Below, in pieces: positions 1 through 11,289 of a stretch of DNA of 64,000 nucleotides. Both the position numbers and the translations under genes were made by a program. Below the pieces are notes generated by a model. The model saw only the letters and a program-made list of their open reading frames with translations. It was not told the origin of the DNA and searched no databases. Source of the DNA: Sipunculus nudus (Eukaryota; Annelida; Sipuncula; Golfingiida; Sipunculidae); NCBI GenBank assembly GCA_026874595.1, contig CM049313.1:10103508-10167507 (forward strand), read 5' to 3'. How positions within the stretch are numbered: the first letter of the stretch is position 1; every line of letters starts with the position of its first letter.

Positions 1-1209
1 TACCGCACTTTAAGGTTGCATGAGGATGCAAGTATTTTCTTCATTTTTGACAACGCCTCATGGCCCACAAGAACGCTGTCACTTGACATAAACCAGATCA
101 ACCCTTAGCTTTTATTGTATACTTTCTAACAACACTTACCAAGTGTGAGAACAAATCCGTTTTAACTCAGCATATTGGTAAGTTACCTTGCATGTTTGTT
201 GAATTTCTGACTGCATGAATACAAACATGGCTCGCACGAGTTACTGCATGGACGGCAGTCAAATTGTACGCGATACAGGAAATGACTCGTTACCATAGAG
301 ATGGTTTGATTCTGTTTGGTTTGTGATTTCACATGAATTATTTTGTGTTTGTATATCACTCGTAGCCTTATAATAAAATTTTCGACTGTTGACCACGATA
401 ACAGTGCATCAGGATGGATGACCGTGGCAGTACATTCCTCCATGAGGCTTGTAGCACGACTCCGGTTAGGCTTACCTGCCCCAATATAAATGCCCACTGT
501 GACGTATATATGCACGGCTACGATCCAGTCGACAATAAAGATAATATTTACTTATAGGCCTTTCTTAAATGATCAAAGAATTTTTTTTAAATATTCTAAA
601 ATATACGAATAAATCTAAGTCAATAATAAAAATTAAAAGTTCAATAGTTTGATTTTTATACTGACTGGGGGACCGCCGCTGTTCAGTGCCTTGTGACTTC
701 ATGCCACTGATCTTGGTCCGAAGGAAAGATATTGCCACCTGTTGGACAATTCGGTAACTACTATTGCCCACAGCCGCATTGCAGGGGAGAAGTAAATGCC
801 AGATTGTAGTGTAGTATCCCTTTATATACATCAGTTTTACTATTTTCTGTTAGTTATAAGTTAAAACAACTCAAATGTTCAGGAATATCAAAGAACTTAA
901 TTGATTTCCAGTGTTTTGGTCAATTGTCGGTGGTTTTCGGTAGTTTTCTGTGAATGGTCCGACCGAATTTTAGTCTGCCTGGTTGCATAAAGAACACACA
1001 GACTTTCTGAATGTGACATGTTTAGTCAGTTAGATAAGAGTCGTATGTCTAGATTAAACCTATTTTTGCGAGAGGAAGTATGGTCATATGAACATCGTTG
1101 TGAAACTGGTAAAGTAATCGTTGATCACTTTTGATTGAAATGTTAAATGTAAAATGTAAAATGTCGAAAAGCTCTGATTTAATTAAACAACATCCCGAGA
1201 ATCATGATA
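1..1209. other. unassigned AT-rich sequence
   Basis: No exon, repeat pair or RNA gene could be recognised here. A 110-codon open frame on the minus strand (183-515) has no family resemblance, no signal peptide and no convincing splice context, so it is not called as a gene. Confidence 0.4.
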
Positions 1210-1634
1210 TACTGTGGTTGCCTTTTTATACCCGAGGGTTTTAATTTCGCGATATTCGCGAAAATGAAATAATCGCGAATATTAAAGCCTCGGGAATAAA
1301 ATGCCTCATCAACTAAGATGAACAAGAGGGAATTTGGTTACCCCACCTCTTGAAACAACATAATCAGAAAACTTATCGGTATTGAAACACGCGATAACCA
1401 CATGAAATATATCAACTGTTAGACAGGTCATAAGTGTATGACTGAACCAGAAATGAGTGAGATATTGTAGGATTTGTTCTAAATTTAAAGTCAATACAAA
1501 ACAATATAGGTATACTGCTGTACTTAGATGGTATATATGTTCTGGTACAATCGCGAAAATGAAACCCTCGTGAAACGCCCAAACTGAAGATATAGCAAAA
1601 TTTCAGTCTCGCGAATATAAAGTCAGCTACAGTA
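1210..1634. mobile_element. MITE-like element with CG-rich inverted ends, copy 1
   Basis: The left end reads TACTGTGGTTGCC and the right end CTACAGTA, forming imperfect terminal inverted repeats. Both subterminal zones are rich in TTCGCGA and CGCGAA motifs and share a CCCTCG block. The interior has no coding capacity. A second copy in inverted orientation lies at 50468-50896. The paired ends, the length of about 425 bp and the second copy support a non-autonomous DNA element. The superfamily cannot be assigned because no clear target-site duplication is visible. Confidence 0.7.
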
Positions 1635-2079
1635 TGCGATATAAGAAAAGTTACAATCTTTTCGATATAGATGTGAATGACAATTAATAATTGGTTCAAT
1701 ATTTTATTCTTTTATTGTTTGAACTAATTCTTTGTACATTTATAGCAAATAGTCTCTATCAGCAGTTTACCTTGATACCATTAATGCCAGTATGGTGTAC
1801 AATGTAGGCCATGCACTGATACAATATGTGCTTTAACTTAATTATTATAAAAGAGAATAAATTAATAAAGCTTTGTGTATTGTTTGTATCCGTTTTAACC
1901 GAATGCAGTCAAAGTGCTAAATGACATGGTATACATGCCCCCCCCCCCCCGCCATCTATTTCTACAGGGGGGCATTGTGTCATTGTTCTACCATGTTATA
2001 TCCGCCCACAGTTTGCTAATCAAATGAATGTTATATTGTCATTAAGATAGGCATTAATTACAGTCCCTGAAAATTCCAG
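1635..2079. other. non-coding stretch with a poly-C run
   Basis: A poly-C tract lies near 1939-1950 and a (TTA)n tract near 2079-2101. The (TTA)n forms the 3' tail of the minus-strand LINE that follows. Nothing else was recognised. Confidence 0.4.
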
Positions 2080-5018
2080 TTATTATTATTATTATTATTA
2101 TTTCAATATATTTATACAGGGTAGCCTGTTCAGTAATATAGTCTGTTCTTCAACAGGGCCCTGTAACCTTAAAACATGATATAATAATATCTGGTACAAA
2201 GATTATAAAATACACAGTATGCATATGTTACACAATATATGAATCATCAAAGATACATGTACATAAATATTATATACATGACAAGTAAGTCAGTCATGAT
2301 ATGCAACAATACTTTAAACGCTACAATAGGTAAAATTCACTTTATGAGTGAACAACATAGTCGTATATAAAATTATGTAATACATTCAATGGGTAATGTA
2401 TGTAAGAAAACGAGTAAAATGCACTATAATCGTATAAAAGCTAGTATAGACGAGGTTATAAAAGAATCCATACAATAAAAACAGGCATTGACAATGCATA
2501 TTAGGAAATAACATTGTCTTTAGGTTGTAATACTAAGACTTTAAAAGACACGCTTTGGTCCTTTGTTTAAAAGCATTTAAAGATTTTATAGACCTGATCT
2601 CGTATGGTAAGGTATTCCTTACCGAAGGGCCTCTGTATAAGAAGCTATTTTTGAAGAATTCATTTTTCGGTTTTGGCAATAACAGAAGGCCACTTTTAGC
2701 GGATCTGGTAGCATGATCATGTGTATCACTGATCCATATGAACGGTTTTGGATTATGGATATTCATTTGATTGACATATTTATGCATCAGGATACATTTG
2801 AATTACTCACAACGTTTAGAGACTGTTAGCCATTGTAGATGTTGTATCATAGTGGCGCTTGGAATTTCATAATCATAGCAGCCGGTAACAATACATGCAG
2901 CACGATTTTGAATGTTTGCAGTTTTCTGTGGCAAATTGAGGTTTTCGTTTTGCCCCATTCCCCTTTGGCATAGTCGATATGTGGCTGAATCATGGTATTT
3001 TAGAATGTTATTAATGTATTTATGGATAGTACTTAACTAAGGTGGTGTAACAGTGCTAAGTATGGCATAGGGTAGTTTCATGTGAGAACCATGATAAATT
3101 AGCATCAATAGTTACACCTAATAGTTTGTTTTCCGTTGATTCTTGGAACTGTATGTCATTAGTAGTGATACAAAGGTCATGGTTATTTACCCGATTTTCG
3201 GTACCCAGTAACATGACAGTAGATTTGTTAATATTTATGGTTAACTTGTTAGCATCGAACCAGCTGCAAGCAGCATTTACTGCTTGTTGTAAGGATTGCT
3301 GCACCACAGATATGGTAGAACCATGACAATAGATGGTGGTATCGTCAGCATAAGCGATGCATTTTGCAGGTCTTAGGCGATTGAAAAGGTCATTGATATT
3401 TAAAGAAAGAGAACAGGACCCAAAACAGTACCTTGGGGCACTCCTATATATTAACCGTTTGTACCCTAGAAGTTTTGCCATTACAATGTACTATTTGTTG
3501 ACGATCTTTTAAATAAGCCCTAAACCAAGTTAGGTCTTCATAGTAAAGCCTAGCAGGCTTAGCTTACAGAGGAGTATAGGATGATTTATTGTGTCAAAAC
3601 CTTCGGTTAGATCGAGATAGCAAGCAGCGGTGATATCTCCTCTGTCCATATGTGAATAAATGTCATCAATAAAGGTATGAAGGGCACTTGAAGTTGATTT
3701 GTTTGGTTAATATGCATGCTGATATATACGAGATTAGGTCATGATCTATGAAGAAATTCATTATTTGATCTTTAACTATTTCTCAAGAAATTTAGCAACA
3801 TGAGGGATTATTGAAATAGGGCGATAATTTGTCATTTCACTGCATTTTCCTTTTCCTTTATAAATAGGTGTAATCTTGGCCGTTTTCCAATCAGATGGCA
3901 GTTGTCCGGATGAAAGGGATTTATAAAACAGGTATGCGAGACTAGGTGCAATCAGATCAGACGCTGCACGAATAAGACGAGTATCCATATTAATTAAGTC
4001 TAATTTAGAACTATTTTTCAATTTAATTATTTCATTAAAAACTTCAGTTGCGTAGATTTCCCTGAAAGAAAAGAGATCATTTGTAAGAGAAGTAGGCTTA
4101 TCACCCAGATATTCAGATGAATCTGGAAATCGTTTTGCTAAAGGTTCGCCTATTTGGCTTAAATACTGATTAAATTACTTGGTGTAATTTTGTTTGTAGA
4201 CGGTCGATTGTTCAATTTGTTTGGTAAAATAAATTTCAGTGCTTTCCACATTTGACTTGTATTACCCTTATTCATATCGATAGTTTTATGAATATAATTT
4301 CTTTTCGCATACCTTTTTTTATGCTAATGAAATTTCGTAATGCCCTGTATTTATATAAAAGAGGTTGGGATTCATTTTTACATGCAAGTTTATGCATTTT
4401 ATTTCTATGTCTAATAAGTTTTAAGATATCACTTGTCATCCATGGCCGCTTTTTATTTGAGATATATATTACTCTTATAAGTGCATGTTTTGACAAATTC
4501 TAAGAAAGTCTTCTTTCCATATATTCCATAATTCATCTAAATTATTAATGCTTATAACGTTCTTATAGAGTTAAGTCATGGTGATAAAAACCAATCTCGA
4601 CGAAAGGACAATATGTCAAACTTCTTGTAATATCTCTTTTTTATAGTATTACCCGGTTGTACGGTTTTGAAAGTGAGAACGGTGAACGGCATATAGTGAT
4701 CACTTATTGTTACAAGTACGACTACAGTGATCGAATGGTATTCTGGAACATTAGTGAAAATCAGGTCAATGATACTAGAAGATGTTGGGGTTATCCTTGT
4801 TGTTTCTTGTACTAACTGATGTAATTGGAAGAGGTCATGCAATTGCTCAGTTAAAACGTTAGATTTTGATGAATTATTCGATATATCATGGTCGAAATCA
4901 CCAACAATTAATAGTGGAAAATCATAAGATAATGTAATATTTATACAGGAAATCAGGTTGTCAATAAAGTTTGAAGAAGCTGAAGGTGAACGATAAACAG
5001 ATGAAATGGTGACGTTTC
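2080..5018 (-). mobile_element. CR1/jockey-type LINE, 3' part (endonuclease C-terminus, RT, 3' UTR)
   Basis: On the minus strand, broken open frames encode in order: the C-terminal half of an apurinic-type endonuclease (4576-5018, with a GDF motif and the SDHY motif); a linker region (4272-4503, PWMTSDILKLIRHRN); the start of a reverse transcriptase (3776-4021, PIYKGKG and NYRPISI); the catalytic YADDTT box with the LLGVTID motif (3056-3481); and the C-terminal FLYRGPSVRNTLP region (2533-2787). The element ends in a 3' UTR with CAGGGCCCTGTTGAAGA (reverse strand) and a (TAA)n tail. Frames are broken by stops and shifts, so the copy is dead. The motif order is that of CR1/jockey-superfamily non-LTR retrotransposons; the exact clade is not resolved. 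Confidence 0.88.
3056..4021 (-). pseudogene. LINE reverse transcriptase, broken
   Basis: Two frames hold the reverse-transcriptase core: 3776-4021 has the fingers region with SDWKTAKITPIYKGKGK and TNYRPIS, and 3056-3481 has the palm box CIAYADDTTIYC followed by KLLGVTIDANLSW. The two frames are separated by stops and by missing alignment around 3482-3775, so no functional enzyme is encoded. It belongs to the LINE at 2080-5018. Confidence 0.85.
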
Positions 5019-5179
5019 TACACTGTTATAAATTGACGTAATTTTACAGTTAAATTAACGTAGTGATTCCCTGTTATTTTAACAGTAAACAGAGACTAAC
5101 GTGTATTTAACTGTAATTCTCAGTTAATGTGCACGGAATTGCTGGATGAGCAAGTGTCACTGCGCTTGACCAGGCCTGG

Positions 5180-5784
5180 CACCCTGCTGAGGTTGCTGCG
5201 CCAGGCAGACCCGCGGGATATTTATCAGTTCTGACTCCGCTCAAGTTACAGATGTGACACGCAGGAGCGCGGAATTTGAATCGGTGCCATTTTGCAGCCA
5301 GCTATCACTATCAGCAGAGGAAACGCAACAACATATTTTGACCATATTATCAGGTAAATATTAGCTATACTACAGAACTTTGTGTCACAAATGTAATGTT
5401 AACTGGCCAAACGCTTAGGTCTGAGACCATATTTCTGATGTATCAGAATCTCTAGCATGTATGAGTGAAGTCATTCAGCATGCAAGTCTTTGCAGGTCAG
5501 CCTCTACACGTGTGTGACCCAGCTGGACCGTCCATTTTGAATACATGAGCAGGCAAAACATTTTGCTTGTGGGTCCAAACGATTGAACCTACTAAACCTT
5601 AATTTCATTATATGGTCATATACCTATTTATAATTTAGACTGATTTTATATGCACTATTCACTGACATAATAAGTATAACTATACAAAGATTATGATTGT
5701 ATCATGATAGTATCAAAATCGGCTCCATTGTTTATATATTCATGCTTATATTTTTGTCAGCTGGTCCACTATGTTGTATCGGGA

Positions 5785-5839
<55 letters not shown>

Positions 5840-5894
5840 TATATATATATGCCTTCAACAACCTGCGTGTCATGACTTATGGTCTACTTGTTTT

Positions 5895-5926
<32 letters not shown>

Positions 5927-5928
5927 CT

Positions 5929-5991
<63 letters not shown>

Positions 5992-6269
5992 TATATATAT
6001 ATTCCTTCAACAACCTGCGTGTCATGACTTATGGTCTACTTGTTTTTATTTCGCATTTATTAGTTTACTTCTTCTTCTGGCATCAGCCTGCTTAGGTACT
6101 ATGATATTTCTAATTAACCTTTCTTTCTTTGCAGGATGTTTGCAGGGTCTTTGCTGAAAGCGACAGTAAGGCTGCAGCCTTAAAGGCTAAAAAGAAAAGA
6201 CTTTACCAACAGCCTGATTTGGGACTTATATGGGAGACTTCAGAAGTGAATGGGATATGTAAAGTTTAA
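5180..6269 (+). other. exon-like segments carried inside the transposon
   Basis: A GC-richer block (about 5150-5353) ends in a donor-like CAG/gtaaat. At 6134 a strong acceptor (ttctttctttgcag) is followed by an open frame of 44 residues to a stop at 6267-6269, beginning DVCRVFAESDSKAAALKAKK. The two blocks are separated by (TA)n sequence. The frames do not join across the putative intron without a stop in two of three phases, and no start codon was found. They could be a captured host gene fragment or a non-coding transcript of the element. Confidence 0.3.
5786..6047. repeat. (TA)n microsatellite with a duplicated 46 bp cassette
   Basis: Long (TA)n runs (5786-5850, 5897-5926, 5935-6001) alternate with two nearly identical copies of a cassette containing ACCTGCGTGTCATGACTTAT, at 5852-5896 and 6004-6047, spaced 152 bp apart. 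This is a tandem duplication in which the microsatellite is part of the unit. Confidence 0.85.
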
Positions 6270-6500
6270 AACTTTCCGAACTACAATGTTAATATATAGT
6301 ATTTGATGGACTCTAGCATATGAACCTGTACATGTATCCAGCAGAACATCAAGAGCCACTTGTTTGTAATCTGGTTGAACAGATAACACAGAAGGTATTG
6401 AGTCGCACTATATTATATATGGGACGGTTACAGGTTAAAGGATAAACTCATTGTGTTTATTGTGTGTTAATCATTGTGTTATGGCAACAAAGTTTTCCTG

Positions 6501-6501
<1 letters not shown>

Positions 6502-6552
<51 letters not shown>
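6502..6552. repeat. (AT)n microsatellite
   Basis: An uninterrupted AT dinucleotide tract of about 50 bp lies inside the TA-flanked transposon. Confidence 0.9.
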
Positions 6553-6559
<7 letters not shown>

Positions 6560-7089
6560 CTTAATTACGCTTTGCATGTGAATATGGTTGAATGTAAACA
6601 TATGTATGCAGATAAATGTTTCTCTCTCTTGATATACCTTAAAATAATAAAAGCAATGTCAATGTTTTTATTTGTTCATGTTTACTTCTTATTACCCGAG
6701 ATTCATTAGTTTATATTCCTGTCAAAGAAAAGCAATGTTTATACTCCCATCATCATTTTCAGCCTCGTTCCCCTTTTCAGGCCTTGGGAATTGTAAATGT
6801 ATTGTATGGGTAAAATATACTGCCCATACTTCATTTACAGTCTGTCCCATAACATAATAACAATGCTAACAATTATTAACTATGATTCATTATGTACCTA
6901 ACATTTCAGTCAGTTCCTTTTTTCACAGCAAAGGCATGTAAAATAAAACTAAACAAATATTAAAGAAATGATAACAGCTACAAATGTATGGGCATCACAG
7001 TAATCACACATCAAACCATACACAATTTTAGAAGTCAATAAATTATATAAAACCGCGGTAGAAGCTAATCAGGGGTAAGCTTAATTTAC

Positions 7090-7329
7090 CAGTTAAAAGC
7101 CCTTGAAATTACAGTTAAATGCAAATCACGGTAGGTTGTAAGTTTACAGTTAAATTCATGCAACTTTACAGTTAAATGCAAATCACGGTAGTCGTAAGTT
7201 TACAGTTAAATTCACGCAACTTTACAGTTAAATGCAATTTACGGTCCGCCGCAATTTTACAGTTAAATTAACTGGCACCCCAGTTGCCAGTTATTTTAAC
7301 TGTAATTTTACAGTCAGTTTATAACAGTG
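7090..7329. repeat. subterminal TTTACAGTTAAAT repeat cluster
   Basis: At least six direct copies of the core ACAGTTAAA occur between about 7105 and 7270, spaced roughly 20-40 bp apart and alternating with GCAAATCACGGTA and TTCATGCAACTT type spacers. Repeated subterminal motifs near a transposon end often bind the transposase; that role is inferred here. Confidence 0.7.
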
Positions 7330-7331
7330 TA

Positions 7332-7790
7332 TTGTAACATTTAACCTTGACAAAAAAAATATAGCTTCTATATTTTCTGCAACGTTGTCCAAGAGGACGG
7401 GAAATAAAGAGTTATAAACATAGAGCGCTACTCCTCCTCCATGTCTATTGCGATCATGACGAAAAAGAGCATACCCTGGAATGTTTATACTATTATCACT
7501 AAATAAGCTATCTAACCATGTCTCATTTAACGATATAATATGTATTTCAGAGTTTAGGAATAAATAAAAAATATTATCAAATTTGTTTATTAGGCTTCTT
7601 ACATTTAGATGAAGTAATTTGATCCCTTTCATTTTCTTCATTTCTTTCAATATGTTATCACACTCTAACTCAGATAATGCATCATAGGATGTAAAAGAAT
7701 TAGAGAGAGATTTGCTTTCAAAAACAAGAGTTGTATCATTTGGTATAGACGCCTCATAAGAACAGGCTTGAGGACTCAAAATGAGTATCA
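7332..7790 (-). mobile_element. CR1/jockey-type LINE, 5' part (endonuclease N-terminus)
   Basis: The minus-strand frame 7291-7779 carries the N-terminal half of the endonuclease: LLHLNVRSLINKFD, then SLNETWLD and a RHDRNRHGGGVALYV block. It breaks in a T run near 7350-7358. It then continues across the inserted transposon as a VTISSVYRSPSASS frame at about 5018-4960. The element appears truncated near 7800; no ORF1 was found upstream. Confidence 0.82.
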
Positions 7791-9529
7791 GCTGATAAAG
7801 TTGAAACTTTTGTTTAAAGACACATTCTCTCTGTAGATATGTGACAGCTAGGTGTAACTAGTTATAAACAAATGTGTCATGTCGTCGCAGTTTTCCTCAA
7901 ATACAAAAAAATGCAGATATGAAAGAAATACCAACATGATTAATAACCTGACATGATTCACCCGTTCCTATGACAACGTGGTACTCAGCCTTTGAAAAGT
8001 TCATGCAGGTTTATAGATTAGAATTTAAAGGGAAAGGGTTTTTAAATATTTCTTTTTGGTTACTGAAATAATACTACATCCTGTTATTCTATACTCATGT
8101 TGCCTTAATATGGTTATTATTTTGAATGAAAATTTTAAAATTTTTCTACACCGCACAGGGGGGAGGGGCATATCCTTATGCTTCCCCACCCCCACCCCCA
8201 TTATGTGTGTATCATATGCATGGAACCATAGTAATAATCGTTCTCCCAAAATATAATAATCATACATTTGGTTCAGTACACCTAGGTTTGATCCATATAT
8301 ATATCACCAAGACATTTATAATTTTATTTATTTTATCTATTTAATATCATCAAGATGTTTTTGGAAAAAAGGGGGGAGTGAGACAGAATTTTTTATTAAT
8401 GCAGGAACTCTGCTGTGAATATTCTTACCATTTGGAGTTGTACGCAACTGGTGTTAACCTTTAAAATATATTCCATATCTACTTTTATGTCCTCATATCA
8501 CAGCAGTACAGATATTCTCCATATATGTTCAAGGGGCCTGTTGGCAAGATCGACAATCCTGGGACATTCCGCCTGAGTCTGACAGTACCACCTGTCGGCG
8601 CCGGACGGAACTAAGGTCGCTCCACAAGATATCTGGAGTATTTGAGTCTTTCTTTGGATTTCCCGCCTTAAAATATGAAATAAACAAATACAAATATCAG
8701 AGATCGAATAACCTATGTCATGTGTGTATATTTGTGGTTGTAAAACCTTCGTTTACGGGAATCTCTATAGATAACGGGGATGAACCGGGCCCCCGAGAGT
8801 GATCTGCTGTAACGTCCAGTAAATCATGTCTCAAGAACTGTTCTCTGATCTGCGCATTTTTGGCATAAAATTATTAACTCATACTGATATTAATGATATA
8901 ATTGGTATGATATCATCCAAAAATATTATATTAAACTGTTCGAACTTTTTGTATACCATTCTCGAATGTCCTGTGTTAATATTTTTGTTATATTTTTAAA
9001 ACCTTCATAAAGATTATAGATTTGTAAGGATTTTTTTACAATGCTTACATTTTAGCAATGTCCCAGCTGCTTTTAATGGATAGTTAAGGAAGAGAACAAT
9101 GTTTAGTTCTCATGATCTAATGCTCTTAAATATAGATATAAGACTTGATCCTGGCATAACCAAAGTTCACACTGCTTGAATGACTCGGTTCAATGCTCAT
9201 GACTCAAACGTCTCAAACTTCTCAAAAGATCGATTGCAACATATATAAAGTCTCATCATATAAAAAAATGAAAATACAAATAAAGTACTGTATACATAAC
9301 TCATACACAATTAAATTTGAATTGATGATAGTATACTATTGTTTTAGAACATCTTCCCAGAATGGGCATGGCCTGCAAAGTAGTCCTGTTGAGTCATCCG
9401 TTGATATGATAATTCCCTTAGCTATATCTTATTTAGGACAAGTACATGTTCGGGTTTTACAAATACACATTAATCAAGCTATTTTGCAGGCATTTTTTTG
9501 TGTTGGTAAATGAACCATATCATGCAAGT
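7791..9529. other. unassigned intergenic sequence
   Basis: AT-rich sequence with a short G-run and C-run near 8158-8200. No exon or paired repeat was recognised. Confidence 0.4.
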
Positions 9530-10745
9530 TCACCCCCGCATTATGTTGCAATTAAATCTTCATTTTAATTAGTTCTCTTCCTTTATTGCATACAAAACTA
9601 TAATTTTTCTACCCGTTTAAATATGTGTTTTGTTGGACTTGGAGGAATTGTAAGAAGATAAATAAACTGTTATATAATAAAACTTTTTAACAAAATGATT
9701 TTGTCAACATGGTCGAGTTTTCTCTGTGACCATATACGGCTATTATATTTTTCATTTTAGCTATTTTAGGAGTATTATTTAAGTCAATGATATTTTCCAA
9801 GAATGGATTGATGGTTATACTCAGTATGTTGATATGATCCCCAATCAAAGTTAAACCAATATTTTCATTTTATCCTTTTCATTGAAGTTGTTAATTTTAA
9901 AAAGTGACATGATCGCTGTTTTTTTTTCTAAGTAGACCTGAAATTAGTTGAAAATCTTTAAATACCTCAAATGCAGAGACTATGCTTTCAAAATCAGTAA
10001 CAAACAAAATTGTGTCATCTGCATTCTGTGATATCTGAAAGGTATATATACCTGATTTGATTGGGTTTTTTATTCCCTAATAGTTTTTTTACATATTATT
10101 AATAGATAAGGTGAGAGAGAACAGCCTTAATTTTGTCTCTCGCCTCTATATATATAGACGCTTTAAAGAATTTCGAGGGGTGGCCATTATTTATCATACA
10201 ACTCGTCAAATCGTTATATAGCACTTTTATAATGATACAGCAAGCCTGTCAAAATTCATTAAATTGAGTATATTAGAAATAAAATCATATTCTAGTCTAA
10301 GCTTTTTCATAATCTATATACCGTTATAATGAAGGCTTTTAATTTTTTTTTATTGCATTTTAAAGTTTATTATATGATTATGGTTTTGTTTATGTTTTTA
10401 CCAATGTATCTCCCTTTCACAAAGCCAAACTGGTCTTCATGGGCTAAAGTTTTAATCATTGGTTTTATTTAATTGGCAGTGTATTTTGAAATTATTTTAA
10501 AATTACCATTAAGTAGTTTAAGCTAGTGGACGCGCTTTTTTTTTTTTTTTTTTAAACACCGAAGATGTTTCTCTTTCTTTAAATGATATAAAGCTTATGA
10601 TCTCTTGTTTCTGTGTAAAGGACAGTGAACCATTCTCAAAGCTGTATTTAATGCTGTTCATAAATATTCTTTAAGATCCTGCCAGAAGAATTGATCAAAT
10701 TCTGCCTGTATAGTCCATCGGTTCCTTGTGACTTACCATTTGGAT
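9530..10745 (-). mobile_element. decayed L1/Tx1-like LINE reverse transcriptase
   Basis: Reading the minus strand with frameshifts, four L1/Tx1-type landmarks appear in order. They are GKSQGTDGL near 10735-10710, followed by SFENGSLSFTQKQEIISFIS; EDQFGFVKGRYIG near 10440-10400; QNADDTILFV at about 10030-10000 (the catalytic ADD box); and a NPFLENIIDLNNTPKIAKMKN stretch near 9820-9750. Stops and indels are frequent, so this is an old dead copy, distinct from the CR1-like element at 2080-7790. Confidence 0.72.
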
Positions 10746-11085
10746 CCTAAAAGATTGTATACTGTCTATTATCTATGATATACTGTCTACTATAATACTA
10801 TATTGTTAAAATCGATCGGAATTTCTAGTATCTTATATATAAATTTACATATTCATAAATTTCCTTAATGATTTACAATAAAGAAAACGTGTATCGGGTT
10901 TACTGTTCATATGTATATCTTTCATTTATTTTTAATTTCATGTTATCCCGTTAACTTTTATAACACTAATTTACATTTGGAAAGCCGTACAAAGCTCTTG
11001 TGATTTTTGATAATAAATTATGATGTTTAAAATTTAACTTTATGACTATTTAACTGCAGGACCAATATAACGATTTCTGAGGGTC
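10746..11085. other. AT-rich upstream flank
   Basis: No recognisable feature; base composition becomes less AT-rich from about 11080 towards the promoter. Confidence 0.3.
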
Positions 11086-11289
11086 ATATACGCGGTTATT
11101 CTCTCTCGGTAGAGCTAACTTGTCGTATGCCTGGGTGATCCCCATGGTGACGCGCCATATTGGATACAAGATGGCTGCTTCCTATTTTGTGTTGACGTCT
11201 CTGTGAAAATGCGTCCCCGCTGTAATAATTTTCATCTGATTTCATTTACGCCATATATTTAGCAAAGTGCCAATAGGAGTTTACAAAAA
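11086..11289 (+). promoter_or_regulatory. probable promoter and 5' UTR of the coiled-coil gene
   Basis: The 200 bp before the start codon are GC-richer than the surroundings. They contain two opposed YY1-like motifs, GCGCCATATTGG (11152-11163) and ACAAGATGGCTGC (11166-11178), of the type often found just downstream of animal transcription starts. A short upstream ORF of 11 codons plus stop begins at the ATG at 11171, inside the second motif. The transcription start is inferred, not seen. Confidence 0.45.

Larger units (their letters stand above)
5021..7329. mobile_element. 2309 bp TA-flanked DNA transposon inserted in the LINE
   Basis: The left end starts CACTGTTATAAATTGAC and the right end finishes GTCAGTTTATAACAGTG, an inverted repeat. 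TTTTACAGTTAAA lies just inside both ends. The element sits between TA dinucleotides (5019-5020 and 7330-7331), as expected for a TA target-site duplication. Removing it with one TA restores the endonuclease reading frame of the host LINE across the junction. The right subterminal 230 bp contain about six direct copies of TTTACAGTTAAAT. No transposase was found, so it is probably non-autonomous. A TA target site fits the Tc1/mariner group, but this is not proof. Confidence 0.82.

Noticed and set aside
183-515. 110-codon minus-strand frame at the left edge
   Set aside because: No domain, signal peptide, splice context or repeat match; consistent with chance.
5697-6157. Overlapping plus-strand frames rich in Tyr-Ile
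   Set aside because: They are translations of (TA)n microsatellite sequence.
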